A DNA stretch of 63,260 nt from an uncultured Oceanospirillaceae bacterium (GCA_937138495.1 CAKZPE010000078.1:1-63260), one strand, 5' to 3'. Positions 35,209-44,866 are shown, counted from the first letter of the stretch. Made by a program: numbers and translations. The notes: a model not told the origin generated them from the sequence alone.

Positions 35209-36312
35209 ATGCCCTTAACTACTCTCAGGGTGCAGCAGGTACGCAACCTCGCTGACATCAGATTCACCCCCTCTGCACATATTAATATCATTCATGGCGC
35301 CAATGGCAGCGGCAAGAGCAGCCTGCTGGAAGCGATTCATATACTGGGTATGACCCGGTCGTTCCGGACCAATAAACTGCGTCATCTGATCAGCAGTGGA
35401 ACTGAGCAGTGTCTGGTCTTTGCCGAGGTCGATGCAATGGCGACCGGTACATCACAGCCATTAGGGGTGGAACGCAGCCTGGAAGGTGTCAGCCGGATGC
35501 GTTATGCCGGTGCTGACATCGATTTAACGACCCTGGCTGAGCTGTTGCCTATTCAGGTGATTAACTCAGAAACCTTCCAGATTCTGGAAGGCAGCCCGGC
35601 AATCCGGCGGGCATTTATCGACTGGGGCGTATTTCACACCGATCCGCTGTTTATTCGTCTGTGGAGAGGCTTTAAAAGAGTCTTAAAACAGCGTAATTCT
35701 TTGCTGAAATATGGTAAAATTGATCCTTCAATGCGCCAGATTTGGGACCGTGAGTTAGTCACCTATTCTGAGCAGCTGAACAGCCTGAGGGAAGACTATC
35801 TGGCGCTGCTGAAACCTGAGTTCGATCAGGTACTTGCAGGCCTGCTGCCAAACCTCGAAATTGAGCTGGGATTCAGCTGTGGCTGGGATCAGAAACGTGG
35901 TCTGGATGCTGTGCTGGCAGATAATTTAGAGCGGGACCGGAAGCAGGGTTTTACCAGTGCCGGACCGCAGCGGGCTGACCTGAGGGTTAAAGCCGACGGA
36001 CATAATGCAGCAGAACGGCTTTCCCGGGGCCAGAAGAAGATTGTTGTCAGTGCATTAAAGCTGGCACAGGGTGCATTATTTTATAAGCTCAACAGCCGGG
36101 CCTGTGTGTATCTGATCGATGATCTGCCGTCCGAACTGGACGATCAGCACAGCCGGTTGTTTTGCAGCTATTTAGAAAAAACCAGTAACCAGTGCTTTAT
36201 CACCTGTGTGGATAAAGCGTCACTGAGTGAATTTTGGTCTCAGGAGACTCAGCTGAGTTTCCATGAGATACACCAGGGTGAGTTAGTCACCCAGCATCAG
36301 GAGAGTTTATGA
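35209..36312 (+). CDS. recF: DNA replication/repair protein RecF
   Basis: 367 residues, an SMC-like ATPase that loads RecA at gaps with RecOR. Walker A is HGANGSGKSSLLEAIH, the ABC-type signature is LSRGQKK, and Walker B is VYLIDDLPSELD. It overlaps the gyrB start by 4 bp. Confidence 0.97.
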   Translation: MPLTTLRVQQVRNLADIRFTPSAHINIIHGANGSGKSSLLEAIHILGMTRSFRTNKLRHLISSGTEQCLVFAEVDAMATGTSQPLGVERSLEGVSRMRYAGADIDLTTLAELLPIQVINSETFQILEGSPAIRRAFIDWGVFHTDPLFIRLWRGFKRVLKQRNSLLKYGKIDPSMRQIWDRELVTYSEQLNSLREDYLALLKPEFDQVLAGLLPNLEIELGFSCGWDQKRGLDAVLADNLERDRKQGFTSAGPQRADLRVKADGHNAAERLSRGQKKIVVSALKLAQGALFYKLNSRACVYLIDDLPSELDDQHSRLFCSYLEKTSNQCFITCVDKASLSEFWSQETQLSFHEIHQGELVTQHQESL

Positions 36313-38732
36313 GCGGCGAAAATCAGGATTACGATTCTTCCAGTATTAAGGTCTTAAAAGGCCTTGATGCGGTTCGCAAGCGCCCGGGTATGTACATCGG
36401 TGATACCGACGATGGCAGCGGTTTGCACCACATGGTATTCGAAATCGTGGATAACTCCATCGATGAAGCGCTGGCAGGACACTGTAGCGAAATCAGGGTC
36501 ATTATCCATGCTGATGAAAGTGTCAGTGTGTCAGATAACGGCCGAGGTATTCCTACAGATATCCACGAAGAAGAAGGTGTTTCTGCCGCCGAAGTTATCA
36601 TGACCGTGCTGCACGCCGGCGGTAAGTTCGATGACAACTCCTATAAAGTCTCCGGGGGTCTGCACGGTGTAGGCGTATCCGTTGTAAACGCTCTGTCCTC
36701 CCGGCTGAAACTGACCATCCGCCGTAACGGCGATGTGCACGAACAGACCTATCATCACGGTGAGCCTGAAGAGCCGCTGAAAGTGGTTGGCCAGACTGAC
36801 ACTTCCGGTACTCTGTGCCGTTTCTGGCCGTCTGAAGACACGTTCAAGAATATTGAATTCAAGTTTGACCTGCTGGCCAAGCGTTTACGTGAGTTGTCGT
36901 TCCTGAACTCCGGCGTTGCCATTCGTCTGATTGATGAGCGCAGCGGCGATGAAGAATTGTTTGCTTACGAAGGCGGCCTGGGATCTTTTGTTGAATTCCT
37001 GAACAACAACAAGTCACCGATTAACAAGATGTTCCATTTCGACACTACCCATGAAAACGGTGTCGGTGTGGAAGTGGCTATGCAATGGAATGACAGCTTT
37101 CAGGAAAGCATTCACTGCTTTACCAACAACATTCCACAGCGTGACGGTGGTACACACCTGTCCGGTTTCCGGACGGCTTTGACCCGTGGGCTGAATGCTT
37201 ATATAGAAAGCGAAAAACTGAACAAAAATGCTAAGACAGGCACAACTGGTGATGATTGCCGGGAAGGTCTGACGGCGATTATTTCGGTTAAAGTACCGGA
37301 TCCTAAGTTCTCCTCGCAGACTAAAGACAAGCTGGTTTCATCGGAAGTTAAAACGGCTGTTGAGCAGGCAATGTATGAACTGCTGAACGACTTCCTGCAA
37401 GAAAACCCGCAGGATGCCAAGGCGGTTGTGACTAAGATGATTGATGCGGCCCGGGCCCGTGAAGCGGCGCGTAAAGCCCGTGAAATGACCCGCCGTAAAG
37501 GTGCGCTGGACATTGCCGGCCTGCCCGGCAAACTGGCAGACTGTCAGGAAAAAGATCCGGCCCTTTCCGAAATTTACCTGGTGGAGGGTGACTCAGCTGG
37601 CGGTTCAGCCAAGCAGGGTCGTAACCGTAAAACTCAGGCGATTCTGCCGCTGAAGGGTAAAATCCTCAACGTTGAGAAGGCCCGTTTTGACAAGATGCTG
37701 ACCTCTGCCGAAGTCGGTACCCTGATTACTGCATTGGGTACCGGTATTGGCCGGGAAGAATTCAGCGCTGATAAGCTGCGTTATCATCAGATCATCATCA
37801 TGACCGATGCCGACGTGGATGGTTCGCACATCCGTACCCTGCTGCTGACTTTCTTCTTCCGTCAGATGCCTGAAATTATCGAACGTGGCCATGTGTATAT
37901 TGCCCAGCCACCGCTGTATAAGATCAAAAAAGGTAAGCAGGAACAATACCTTAAAGATGATGATGCACTGGATAATTACCTGCTGCAGGGTGCGATGGAC
38001 GGCGCTTCAATGCATGTTAACGCCGACGCCCCGGGTATCTCCGGTACCGCGCTGGAAGACATCGTATCCCAGTACCGTAACGTTGACCGTATGATTAACC
38101 GTTTGTCCCGGGTATATCCAGAGCCGATCCTGCGTCAGATTGTCTATACGCCGCGTCTGGAAGTTGCAGATATGCGTGATGACCAGAAAGTATCTGAGTG
38201 GATTGATCAGGTCTGTGACGGCCTGGGCGACACTCTGGACGGCGGTGACGTGTATACCAGCGGTGCCCACGAAGATAAAGAGCATGAAGGTACCTTCATG
38301 CCAGAAGTAAACGTGTTACAGCACGGTGTCAGCAACCAGTATCTGTTCGATCAGACCTTCTTTGAATCGAAGGACTACGCAGCGCTGACCGCGCTGGGCG
38401 ATACTCTGAACGGCCTGCTGGAAGAAACCGCTTACTTCAAGCGTGGTGAACGTACTCTGGAAACCACCGACTTCCCGCAAGGCCTGAACTGGCTGATGGA
38501 CCTGTCTAAACGTGGTCACAGCATCCAGCGCTATAAGGGACTGGGTGAGATGAACCCGGATCAGCTGTGGGAAACCACCATGGATCCGGAAGTACGCCGC
38601 ATGCTGCAGGTGACTATCGAAGATGCGATCGGTGCCGACCAGCTGTTCACTACCCTGATGGGTGATGAAGTGGAGCCGCGCCGTAACTTCATCGAAACCA
38701 ATGCACTGAATGTATCCAACCTGGATTTCTGA
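36309..38732 (+). CDS. gyrB: DNA gyrase subunit B
   Basis: 807 residues. It has the GHKL ATPase domain (EIVDNSIDEALAGH, GGLHGVGVSVVNALS), the transducer, the TOPRIM domain (EGDSAGGSAKQGRNR, DADVDGSHIRTLLLTF) and the C-terminal tail ending NALNVSNLDF. The family length shows the protein is intact. The Tn7-like element begins 10 bp after the stop, so this 3' end is the predicted attachment site and the native terminator has been displaced. Confidence 0.98.
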   Translation: MSGENQDYDSSSIKVLKGLDAVRKRPGMYIGDTDDGSGLHHMVFEIVDNSIDEALAGHCSEIRVIIHADESVSVSDNGRGIPTDIHEEEGVSAAEVIMTVLHAGGKFDDNSYKVSGGLHGVGVSVVNALSSRLKLTIRRNGDVHEQTYHHGEPEEPLKVVGQTDTSGTLCRFWPSEDTFKNIEFKFDLLAKRLRELSFLNSGVAIRLIDERSGDEELFAYEGGLGSFVEFLNNNKSPINKMFHFDTTHENGVGVEVAMQWNDSFQESIHCFTNNIPQRDGGTHLSGFRTALTRGLNAYIESEKLNKNAKTGTTGDDCREGLTAIISVKVPDPKFSSQTKDKLVSSEVKTAVEQAMYELLNDFLQENPQDAKAVVTKMIDAARAREAARKAREMTRRKGALDIAGLPGKLADCQEKDPALSEIYLVEGDSAGGSAKQGRNRKTQAILPLKGKILNVEKARFDKMLTSAEVGTLITALGTGIGREEFSADKLRYHQIIIMTDADVDGSHIRTLLLTFFFRQMPEIIERGHVYIAQPPLYKIKKGKQEQYLKDDDALDNYLLQGAMDGASMHVNADAPGISGTALEDIVSQYRNVDRMINRLSRVYPEPILRQIVYTPRLEVADMRDDQKVSEWIDQVCDGLGDTLDGGDVYTSGAHEDKEHEGTFMPEVNVLQHGVSNQYLFDQTFFESKDYAALTALGDTLNGLLEETAYFKRGERTLETTDFPQGLNWLMDLSKRGHSIQRYKGLGEMNPDQLWETTMDPEVRRMLQVTIEDAIGADQLFTTLMGDEVEPRRNFIETNALNVSNLDF

Positions 38733-38737
38733 TCAGG

Positions 38738-38742
38738 ATTGT
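38738..38742. repeat. target site duplication, gyrB-side copy (ATTGT)
   Basis: ATTGT immediately precedes the element's terminal TGT. The same five bases immediately follow the distal terminal ACA at 60928-60932. Five-base duplications are the hallmark of Tn7-family insertion. Confidence 0.88.
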
Positions 38743-38810
38743 TGTCATTTCTCATTTAGCGTGAAATGGTTTCTCATAACCGTGAAATAGCTTCTCATTT
38801 AGCGTGAAAT
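38743..38810 (+). repeat. gyrB-proximal (R-like) transposon end with three TnsB-type repeats
   Basis: Terminal TGT plus repeats at 38748-38767 (TTTCTCATTTAGCGTGAAAT), 38770-38788 (TTTCTCATAACCGTGAAAT) and 38791-38810 (CTTCTCATTTAGCGTGAAAT). The spacing is 21-22 bp, i.e. nearly contiguous, as in the Tn7 right end. These are presumed TnsB-binding sites. Confidence 0.88.
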
Positions 38811-38817
38811 GAAAAGT

Positions 38818-38845
38818 AAAAAAGCAGCCTGATGGCTGCTTTTTT
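38818..38845. terminator. terminator carried just inside the element
   Basis: AAAAAAGCAGCC, TGAT loop, GGCTGCTTTTTT. It sits 8 bp inside the last end repeat, where it stops gyrB transcription from the plus side and the minus-strand cargo operon from the other. A sister hairpin with the same GCAGCC stem lies in the same relative place at 60978-61003. Confidence 0.88.
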
Positions 38846-38864
38846 GTTTGTTAAGATTAAGTTC

Positions 38865-39734
38865 TTATGCGGCTACATCATAAAGATGTTTAGCTGCTTG
38901 TTTTGCGTTTTGAGCCTGTATTAAATTTATCTCTTCCGCTTGGGCAAGTTCTTTAACCATTTCTACAGTATCTTGAAGTCGATTGATTGCTCTATCAGAC
39001 AAAGTAGGATCATCGTATGACGGAGTTCCAACGATGATTTCATATTGCTGCGGTTTAATTAGCAGTTGGGATTTTTTTAAAGATTCTAAATCAAATAGCT
39101 TTGCTTTCATTGCATTTAAGGAAGCAGAAAGACGAGAAGGCACGAGTAAACCAAAGTTCGACACGTAATTTTCAGTTAAAAATCCATATGAAGTGAATAT
39201 CTTAGTGTCGCTTACTTGTAACTTTTTATTGAAGTTTGAAGCAAAGTGAGGGTCGATTAGTTTAACCTCTTCAGAGATACTTCTTGTCCAGTTTTCAGTA
39301 TATTTTCTAGGCTGTTCTTCATCATCTTCGCGATCTGCATCTAATGCTAAAGTGCTGAGACTTGCGCTAATCCGTATCGCTTGTTTTAAGATGCCTTCGA
39401 TATTTTCATCTGCTGCATCGTATTTCTGACCTAGTTCTATACCATCAAATGGTGGCAACCAATTGTTAATTTTTTTGTAAGAACTGATCTCAGTATTTGC
39501 TGATTCTATTATCCAATCAATCATGGATTGCATCTGACTAGCTTGTGAGCCATAGAGGCAATCAAGAAGTTCTGGGCGGATTGCCTGGATGACACGGTGC
39601 TGTTTATCAGCGCCAATTGCTATTACTGCAACGGTGATTTTTTCACCGGAACCTATAATTGGTTCCAGATATACACTGTACCAGGAACCTTTATATTCGG
39701 GCGATGTAGGGAAAAGAGATTCTAAAGTATTCAT
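38865..39734 (-). CDS. hypothetical partner of HipA-like kinase
   Basis: 289 residues, not firmly recognised. The N-terminal part (SWYSVYLEPIIGSGEKITVAVIAIG) resembles the opening of DUF3037 proteins, which often accompany HipA_2-type kinases, but the protein is much longer. No membrane segment is visible. The start overlaps the kinase stop by 4 bp (ATGA), so the two are coupled. It is cargo next to the gyrB-proximal transposon end. Confidence 0.7.
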   Translation of the reverse strand: MNTLESLFPTSPEYKGSWYSVYLEPIIGSGEKITVAVIAIGADKQHRVIQAIRPELLDCLYGSQASQMQSMIDWIIESANTEISSYKKINNWLPPFDGIELGQKYDAADENIEGILKQAIRISASLSTLALDADREDDEEQPRKYTENWTRSISEEVKLIDPHFASNFNKKLQVSDTKIFTSYGFLTENYVSNFGLLVPSRLSASLNAMKAKLFDLESLKKSQLLIKPQQYEIIVGTPSYDDPTLSDRAINRLQDTVEMVKELAQAEEINLIQAQNAKQAAKHLYDVAA

Positions 39735-40492
39735 ACGGCCATCTCTTGCTGCTGCAGTTTCAAGCGTTTTGAAAATAAACCATCTAGTAAGTTAGCTCTA
39801 TGTTCTAGGAAATTGATAACAGTAAGCACTTCGTTATCTGTTAAGTATGAACCAGCATAGGTCTTTTCAGAAATTATAGAAAAAGGAACCTCATTGTACT
39901 GAGGCAGTAATGCGGTTTTGACCTCTCTGTTGAGCTTATACTTATCGAATTCGCTTTTCACAGAAAATATCACATCTACAATTTGGTTAGAGTGAGCGCT
40001 TTCGTCAAACTTGAGGTTAGGGTCGACAGCATTTTCATGATCAATAAATGAAAATTCGTTACCACCGTCGTAAAGAATATTACCTACATTTCTATCCCAG
40101 TTTGCTATCCATTCATCAAACAATCCAATATCTAAAGTCTTAGAGAATTTTTCTAGCTTTATTATTGCTTCTTCATTTTGTGCGTGTCTTCTGAAGCTTG
40201 GGTAATTGGCATCTTCAGATCCAAAAGCTAATTGGTACTGCCCTTCTGGGATTTGAGGAAAAGAGTCAGCCGTGAGTTTAACGATTAATGGCTTCGGAAT
40301 AGGCAACCCAAGAGACCTACCAAGAATTGCACATACACATTCAATATAGAGTTTCTGCGGGGTAATTTGCTTTATAAAGGCTACTACAACTTGATTGTGT
40401 GTTTTTACGTGGCCTTTCCATGTTGGATTTACATTCTGATCATTAAAAATTTGTGCACCTGGTAGCATGATGCCGATATCAACTTGTTCCAT
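39731..40492 (-). CDS. HipA-like (HipA_2-type) kinase
   Basis: 253 residues. Kinase elements are intact: FIKQ (possible ATP-binding Lys) near 38, the catalytic loop NWDRNVGNILYDGG near 130 and the metal-binding IDHENAV. This matches the short HipA family kinases rather than full E. coli HipA. It is divergent from an XRE regulator and upstream of its coupled partner, suggesting a toxin-like or phage-defence module; the function is inference. Confidence 0.75.
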   Translation of the reverse strand: MEQVDIGIMLPGAQIFNDQNVNPTWKGHVKTHNQVVVAFIKQITPQKLYIECVCAILGRSLGLPIPKPLIVKLTADSFPQIPEGQYQLAFGSEDANYPSFRRHAQNEEAIIKLEKFSKTLDIGLFDEWIANWDRNVGNILYDGGNEFSFIDHENAVDPNLKFDESAHSNQIVDVIFSVKSEFDKYKLNREVKTALLPQYNEVPFSIISEKTYAGSYLTDNEVLTVINFLEHRANLLDGLFSKRLKLQQQEMAV

Positions 40493-40667
40493 TGTTTAAA
40501 TTCCTTGTTACCAGCTGATCAAAGCCAAAAGTCGTGTGACGATGAGTCTACAAGGGAATGCTTAGAAAAGCATATATCTACTGTCATTACTTTGGTGCAT
40601 AAAAACTGTGTCGTTGTTCGCTAGTCTAGATTAGGAAAGCAAAATATGTGTTGTTCTTCTAATATTC

Positions 40668-40683
40668 TAATATTGCAATATTA
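40668..40683. promoter_or_regulatory. 16-bp palindrome between kinase and XRE genes
   Basis: TAATATTGCAATATTA is a perfect palindrome embedded in further AATATT/GATATT half-sites. It is located between the divergent kinase operon and the XRE gene, a likely operator for that regulator. Confidence 0.6.
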
Positions 40684-40759
40684 TGATATTAAAGGACTTT
40701 TTGCTTTTTTCTGGTTTTGGTTATATCTTGACCAGTATCTGTATTTTCTGAGAAAGCAA

Positions 40760-41128
40760 ATGACACCTTTTGGCACCTATCTTGAATCTTTGCGCCGTTC
40801 ACGACGAATGAAGCAATGTGATTTGGCCAAGATAATTGGCATTAATCCTAGCTATATCAGTGCTATCGAAAGTGGTAGTAAGACCCCTCCTTCGCATCAG
40901 ATAACCCGTGCCATTGCAGATGCTTTAGATCTGTCTCAGAAAGAAGAATCTCTGTTGTGGGAGTACGAAGAGCAATCAATCAGAGTACTTCGTATTCCAG
41001 AGGATTTACCTTTGGCAGAGTACGCGGTAATCAATGATTTAAAGAAGGCTTTTGGGTCACTTGATCAAGAGAAGATTACGATTATTCGTGCAGTTTTGGC
41101 CATGAAAACAAGTCAACAACTTGGGTAG
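40760..41128 (+). CDS. XRE-family regulator
   Basis: 122 residues from ATG 40760 (MTPFGTYLESLRRSRRMKQC); a longer open frame upstream is AT-rich and lacks an RBS. The HTH is MKQCDLAKIIGINPSYISAIESG. It may repress the divergent kinase operon and possibly the tns genes, which start 160 bp downstream on the same strand. Confidence 0.85.
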   Translation: MTPFGTYLESLRRSRRMKQCDLAKIIGINPSYISAIESGSKTPPSHQITRAIADALDLSQKEESLLWEYEEQSIRVLRIPEDLPLAEYAVINDLKKAFGSLDQEKITIIRAVLAMKTSQQLG

Positions 41129-41288
41129 GTAAATATGTAAAAAAACGGGCAAAACTTACGCTTGGCCCGCTTCGGAGCAGTATCAGATACCGCCAGTTAG
41201 CACTCAAAGTATCTCCCCTGCCCTAAAGTCCGTCAAGTCTCATTACAAAGACAATTACTTCTATTACTGATAACGGTAAGGGTTTCTT

Positions 41289-42068
41289 ATGTCTAAATTT
41301 CAGAATGTCGTGCCTTTTGGGCAACGGCATAGGGCTTCTTTGCCTAAAAAAACACGTTTTCAGCAAAGTCATAGCCGCTCCAGGGAGCCTGTTACTCGCT
41401 CAAGAATGACAGTTAGAGGGCGTTTTCCGTCATTCAAAATGGGAAGGATGATTGATTGGGAGTCACAACTTGAACGGAGAGCTTGCTATCGATTTGAGTT
41501 TTCTCCTGCTGTGCTCCAATTCCGTGAACAACCTGAATCTATTCGGTTACCAATTGATGGTCGGTTAACAAAGTACACGCCTGATTTCGAATTGCAGATG
41601 GCGAATGGTGAAACCTGGCTTGTTGAAATTAAGCCGTTTGACCATCTGCAGAGACCAGAGGTATCCAATGTACTTTCACATGCTTCTGACTGGTATCTGA
41701 AGCATGGCTATCGGTTCATTGTTATTACAGATGAAGAATTGATCGAGCCAGACTTGGAATCGAACCTGTGCTTTCTCAGGCACTTTCAGACTCATGTGCT
41801 AAGCAATGACAGCATTTCACATGCCCTCCATTGGCTAAAACAATCAAGTAGCCCAACACTTGGCGAGCTTCATGATTACTTTGGAGACAAAGTTTCTGCG
41901 TTCGCTTTGCTATGTCAGCAGTTGATTCACACCGACCTATCAATTTTTTTGAATTCTCGTTCACAACTATTTCTAAATGAGGATAAAAGCCATGCAAAGC
42001 TTCTCTTTTTATACCGGACAGCACCTGCTTTTGGACTTTGTTCAATACACAATTCTGAGGATTCTTGA
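41289..42068 (+). CDS. tnsA: Tn7-like transposase endonuclease TnsA
   Basis: 259 residues, the restriction-type nuclease that cuts the 5' ends so that the element leaves cleanly (cut-and-paste). The PD-(D/E)xK core is visible: WESQLER (Glu58/Glu62), TPDFEL (Asp99) and VEIKP (Glu113, Lys115). A basic N-terminal tail precedes it. Its 3' end overlaps tnsB by 77 bp. Confidence 0.9.
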   Translation: MSKFQNVVPFGQRHRASLPKKTRFQQSHSRSREPVTRSRMTVRGRFPSFKMGRMIDWESQLERRACYRFEFSPAVLQFREQPESIRLPIDGRLTKYTPDFELQMANGETWLVEIKPFDHLQRPEVSNVLSHASDWYLKHGYRFIVITDEELIEPDLESNLCFLRHFQTHVLSNDSISHALHWLKQSSSPTLGELHDYFGDKVSAFALLCQQLIHTDLSIFLNSRSQLFLNEDKSHAKLLFLYRTAPAFGLCSIHNSEDS

Positions 42069-43926
42069 GAACCAGGATGTTGTGTTGGAGCGTAAGTCTG
42101 ATCTTTCTCTTCTCCAGATAACAAAGAGTTATCTCATAGACGCTTATAGCTCTGGTGAACTCGCTTTTCTTTCAAAGGTTTCTCAAGGCGCATTGGAGCT
42201 AGAAACAATAGAACGCGGAAGTTCGCGATTACTTGATACTTTCGATGAACAGCAGCAACGGGAAGCCATACGTAAGCATTCATACGTCAAATTGGCGGTT
42301 AAAAAGTTCGGAACGGAAATCTCCGTTAGTCAGTGTAAGTTATATATGGATTTGTTCGCGGAGAGGCTGAAAGATCCAACACCTCCCAGTGCGATCTCTT
42401 TGTATCGTTGGTGGCGAGCATGGAGTGAATCAGGCGGTGATATTTGTTCCCTTATAAATCGAACAGGAGGTCGTAACTCAAAGTACTTACAGGAGTATAG
42501 AGAGCTTATTTTTGAAGTCGTCGATGAAGTATTGATGCGACCTGAGTATGGGACTAAACAGGATGCATATGATTTATTCAAGTTTAGATTGAAGGAGTTG
42601 AATTCATTTCGCTTAGTATTACTACCAGTTCCTTCTCAAGCAACATTCTATCGTTTGCTCAATGACCTGATAGATCCATATGAATTAAAAAAAGCTCAGC
42701 AAGGTAAGCAAGCAGCTGATATGGCATTCAGGGTGAGTGGCAAGGGTGTAACTTCTTCTCGTATATTGGAGCGTGTTGAAATTGATCACACTCCTATTGA
42801 CCTTATAGTTATAGATGAAGCTACAGGTGAAGCCATCGGTCGTCCGAGTTTAACGGGGCTTATTGATCATTATTCTCGTATGCCTTTAGGATTTTATCTC
42901 GGATTTGAGCCTCCTTCAGGTGTATCAGTTATGAGAGCTATACGGCATGCAATTTTGCCTAAGAGCTATGTGAATGATGATTATCCTGACTTTAAAAATG
43001 ACTGGCCTGCTTTCGGTATTTTCACGCTGTTAGTTTGCGATAACGGCTCAGAATTTCATGATCATCAGCTAAAGAGGATAGCGTATGAGTTGAATACTGA
43101 GCTTTTCTATTGCCCGAAGAAAAAACCATATTACAAAGGTACTATCGAACGATTCTTAGGCACATTAAATAAGGCTATTTGTCATTCTGCTCCTGGGACG
43201 ACCCGTTCAAATATTAACGCCAGAGGTAAATATAACTCGGAGCGAGAAGCATCTATCGGTTTGGAAGAGCTTAGAAGATTCATCCATGACTGGATTATCA
43301 ATATCTATAACCATGAGTTTCATGAAGACTTAGGTGATAGCCCCTTCAATGTTTGGATGCAAGGGTTGAAGCATGTCGAACCTATCTTACCGGCAAGTCG
43401 GGATAGTTTGGATATGACACTTACTAAAGAGTTTCAGAGATCTATTAATCATCAAGGCGTTAGTGTCTTGAACCTTAAGTACAACTCAGATGAACTTGGC
43501 CTATTACGCCGTCAGTTGAAAGGTAATCGAAAGGTAAAAGTTCGAGTAGATCCAGAAAACTTAGAGAAAGTGTGGGTGTTCGATGAGCAAGCAGACAGCT
43601 TTTTTTTAGTTCCATGCCAGTCAAGCAGATATGTTGAAGGGCTGAGTGCTCGCCAGCATGATCATATCAATAAGAGAAGGAAAGATCGGCGTAAAGCATT
43701 AGATACTGATGAGTTACTTGAAGAAAAGGTGAGGTTTAAACAGGCCGTAAGAAATGCCGCAAAATCAAAAAGTATCCGTAAGAAAACTAAAGCCGCACAG
43801 TTGTCACAAATTCCTATTATCTACGGAGCGACTGATCTGGCTACCAAGAGCGCTGCGAAGGTTGCGCCTCTAAACCTTGATGATTTGGATGGTTTCGAAA
43901 TGGATTGGAGTGAGTCAAATGGATAA
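41992..43926 (+). CDS. tnsB: Tn7-like transposase TnsB (DDE)
   Basis: 644 residues from ATG 41992, chosen for the GAGG upstream; a start at 41977 lacks one. It makes the 3' cuts and strand transfer. The DDE triad is Asp265 (VEIDHTPID), Asp350 (LVCDNGSEFH) and Glu386 (YKGTIERFLG), a D-35-E spacing. An N-terminal Mu-type DNA-binding region and a basic C-terminus for TnsC contact are consistent with the family. It overlaps tnsA by 77 bp and tnsC by 8 bp. Confidence 0.94.
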   Translation: MQSFSFYTGQHLLLDFVQYTILRILENQDVVLERKSDLSLLQITKSYLIDAYSSGELAFLSKVSQGALELETIERGSSRLLDTFDEQQQREAIRKHSYVKLAVKKFGTEISVSQCKLYMDLFAERLKDPTPPSAISLYRWWRAWSESGGDICSLINRTGGRNSKYLQEYRELIFEVVDEVLMRPEYGTKQDAYDLFKFRLKELNSFRLVLLPVPSQATFYRLLNDLIDPYELKKAQQGKQAADMAFRVSGKGVTSSRILERVEIDHTPIDLIVIDEATGEAIGRPSLTGLIDHYSRMPLGFYLGFEPPSGVSVMRAIRHAILPKSYVNDDYPDFKNDWPAFGIFTLLVCDNGSEFHDHQLKRIAYELNTELFYCPKKKPYYKGTIERFLGTLNKAICHSAPGTTRSNINARGKYNSEREASIGLEELRRFIHDWIINIYNHEFHEDLGDSPFNVWMQGLKHVEPILPASRDSLDMTLTKEFQRSINHQGVSVLNLKYNSDELGLLRRQLKGNRKVKVRVDPENLEKVWVFDEQADSFFLVPCQSSRYVEGLSARQHDHINKRRKDRRKALDTDELLEEKVRFKQAVRNAAKSKSIRKKTKAAQLSQIPIIYGATDLATKSAAKVAPLNLDDLDGFEMDWSESNG

Positions 43927-44866
43927 AAAGCAGTCGGAAATACTTATTAGGTTTAAAAACCTTGTTATTCAGCACCCTCAATTCGAAGCAGCTATGAACC
44001 GTGTTATCGAAGCCTATCAGTTAAATGCTGAGACTGGTTTCCAGGTGAACATGATTTGTATTGGCATGTCCGGTACGGGTAAATCAACTTTGAAGCGAAA
44101 GGTTGAAGAGCGTTATCCAGCAGTTTTCACTGTTGACTGTAAAATTATCCCGGTACTTGTTATAGATACCCCTTCTCTTCCTACGGTTAAAAATATGGCT
44201 GAAGCAATGTTGTTTCAGCTAGGAGACCCAATGTTTAACCGAGGATCTGCTGTAGAAAAGACAGGAAGGATTCTTAACTATTTAAAGCAGTGTGAAGTGA
44301 AGCTTATTATTTTTGATGAGCTGCAACACTTTATTGATCAAGGCAATAAAGCTGCACCACGCCAAGTGTCAGATTGGCTGAAAACACTGATCGATCAATC
44401 TCAAGTTTCAGCTGTATTGATGGGGCTCGAACAGAGCGAGCATATCCTACAAATAAATGAGCAGTTGAGACGCCGGTTCAGTCGGAGAGTTGATCTAACG
44501 CCGTTCTCCATTCGCTGTAATCAGTCTTATCAACATTTTGCAAAGGTACTGCATGGGCTTTATCAAGTAGTAGAGTTTCCTTTGGCGAAGAATACAGATA
44601 CAGATCTGTATAGACGATGGCACTTTGCTACCAACGGGGTAATGGCACATATGGTCAATTTGATCATATGTGCCTATCAAGTGACACTGAGGGAAGGTTA
44701 CTCTTCGATTAATCAAAGAAGTTTAGAAGCGGCATTTATTGAATGTATTTGGTCTCAGGGTGAAGGTCGTCTCAACCCGTTTCATCGAGATTTTAATTTT
44801 AAGCGATTAACGAAGCCAGGAATGCCGTTCTATAGAGCTGGCTCGGTAGGCGGTGTGGTTGAATGA
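43919..44866 (+). CDS. tnsC: Tn7-like AAA+ regulator TnsC
   Basis: 315 residues from ATG 43919, which overlaps the tnsB stop and has GGAG upstream. This AAA+ ATPase forms filaments linking target selection to transposase. Walker A is GMSGTGKST (about 49-57), Walker B is LIIFDELQHF, and an arginine-finger-type LRRRFSRRVDL follows. It overlaps tniQ by 4 bp. Confidence 0.93.
   Translation: MDKKQSEILIRFKNLVIQHPQFEAAMNRVIEAYQLNAETGFQVNMICIGMSGTGKSTLKRKVEERYPAVFTVDCKIIPVLVIDTPSLPTVKNMAEAMLFQLGDPMFNRGSAVEKTGRILNYLKQCEVKLIIFDELQHFIDQGNKAAPRQVSDWLKTLIDQSQVSAVLMGLEQSEHILQINEQLRRRFSRRVDLTPFSIRCNQSYQHFAKVLHGLYQVVEFPLAKNTDTDLYRRWHFATNGVMAHMVNLIICAYQVTLREGYSSINQRSLEAAFIECIWSQGEGRLNPFHRDFNFKRLTKPGMPFYRAGSVGGVVE

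Noticed and set aside
41135..41175. CGGGC...GCCCG hairpin after the XRE gene as terminator
   Set aside because: The stem is only five base pairs with a long loop and no T run, too weak to call.
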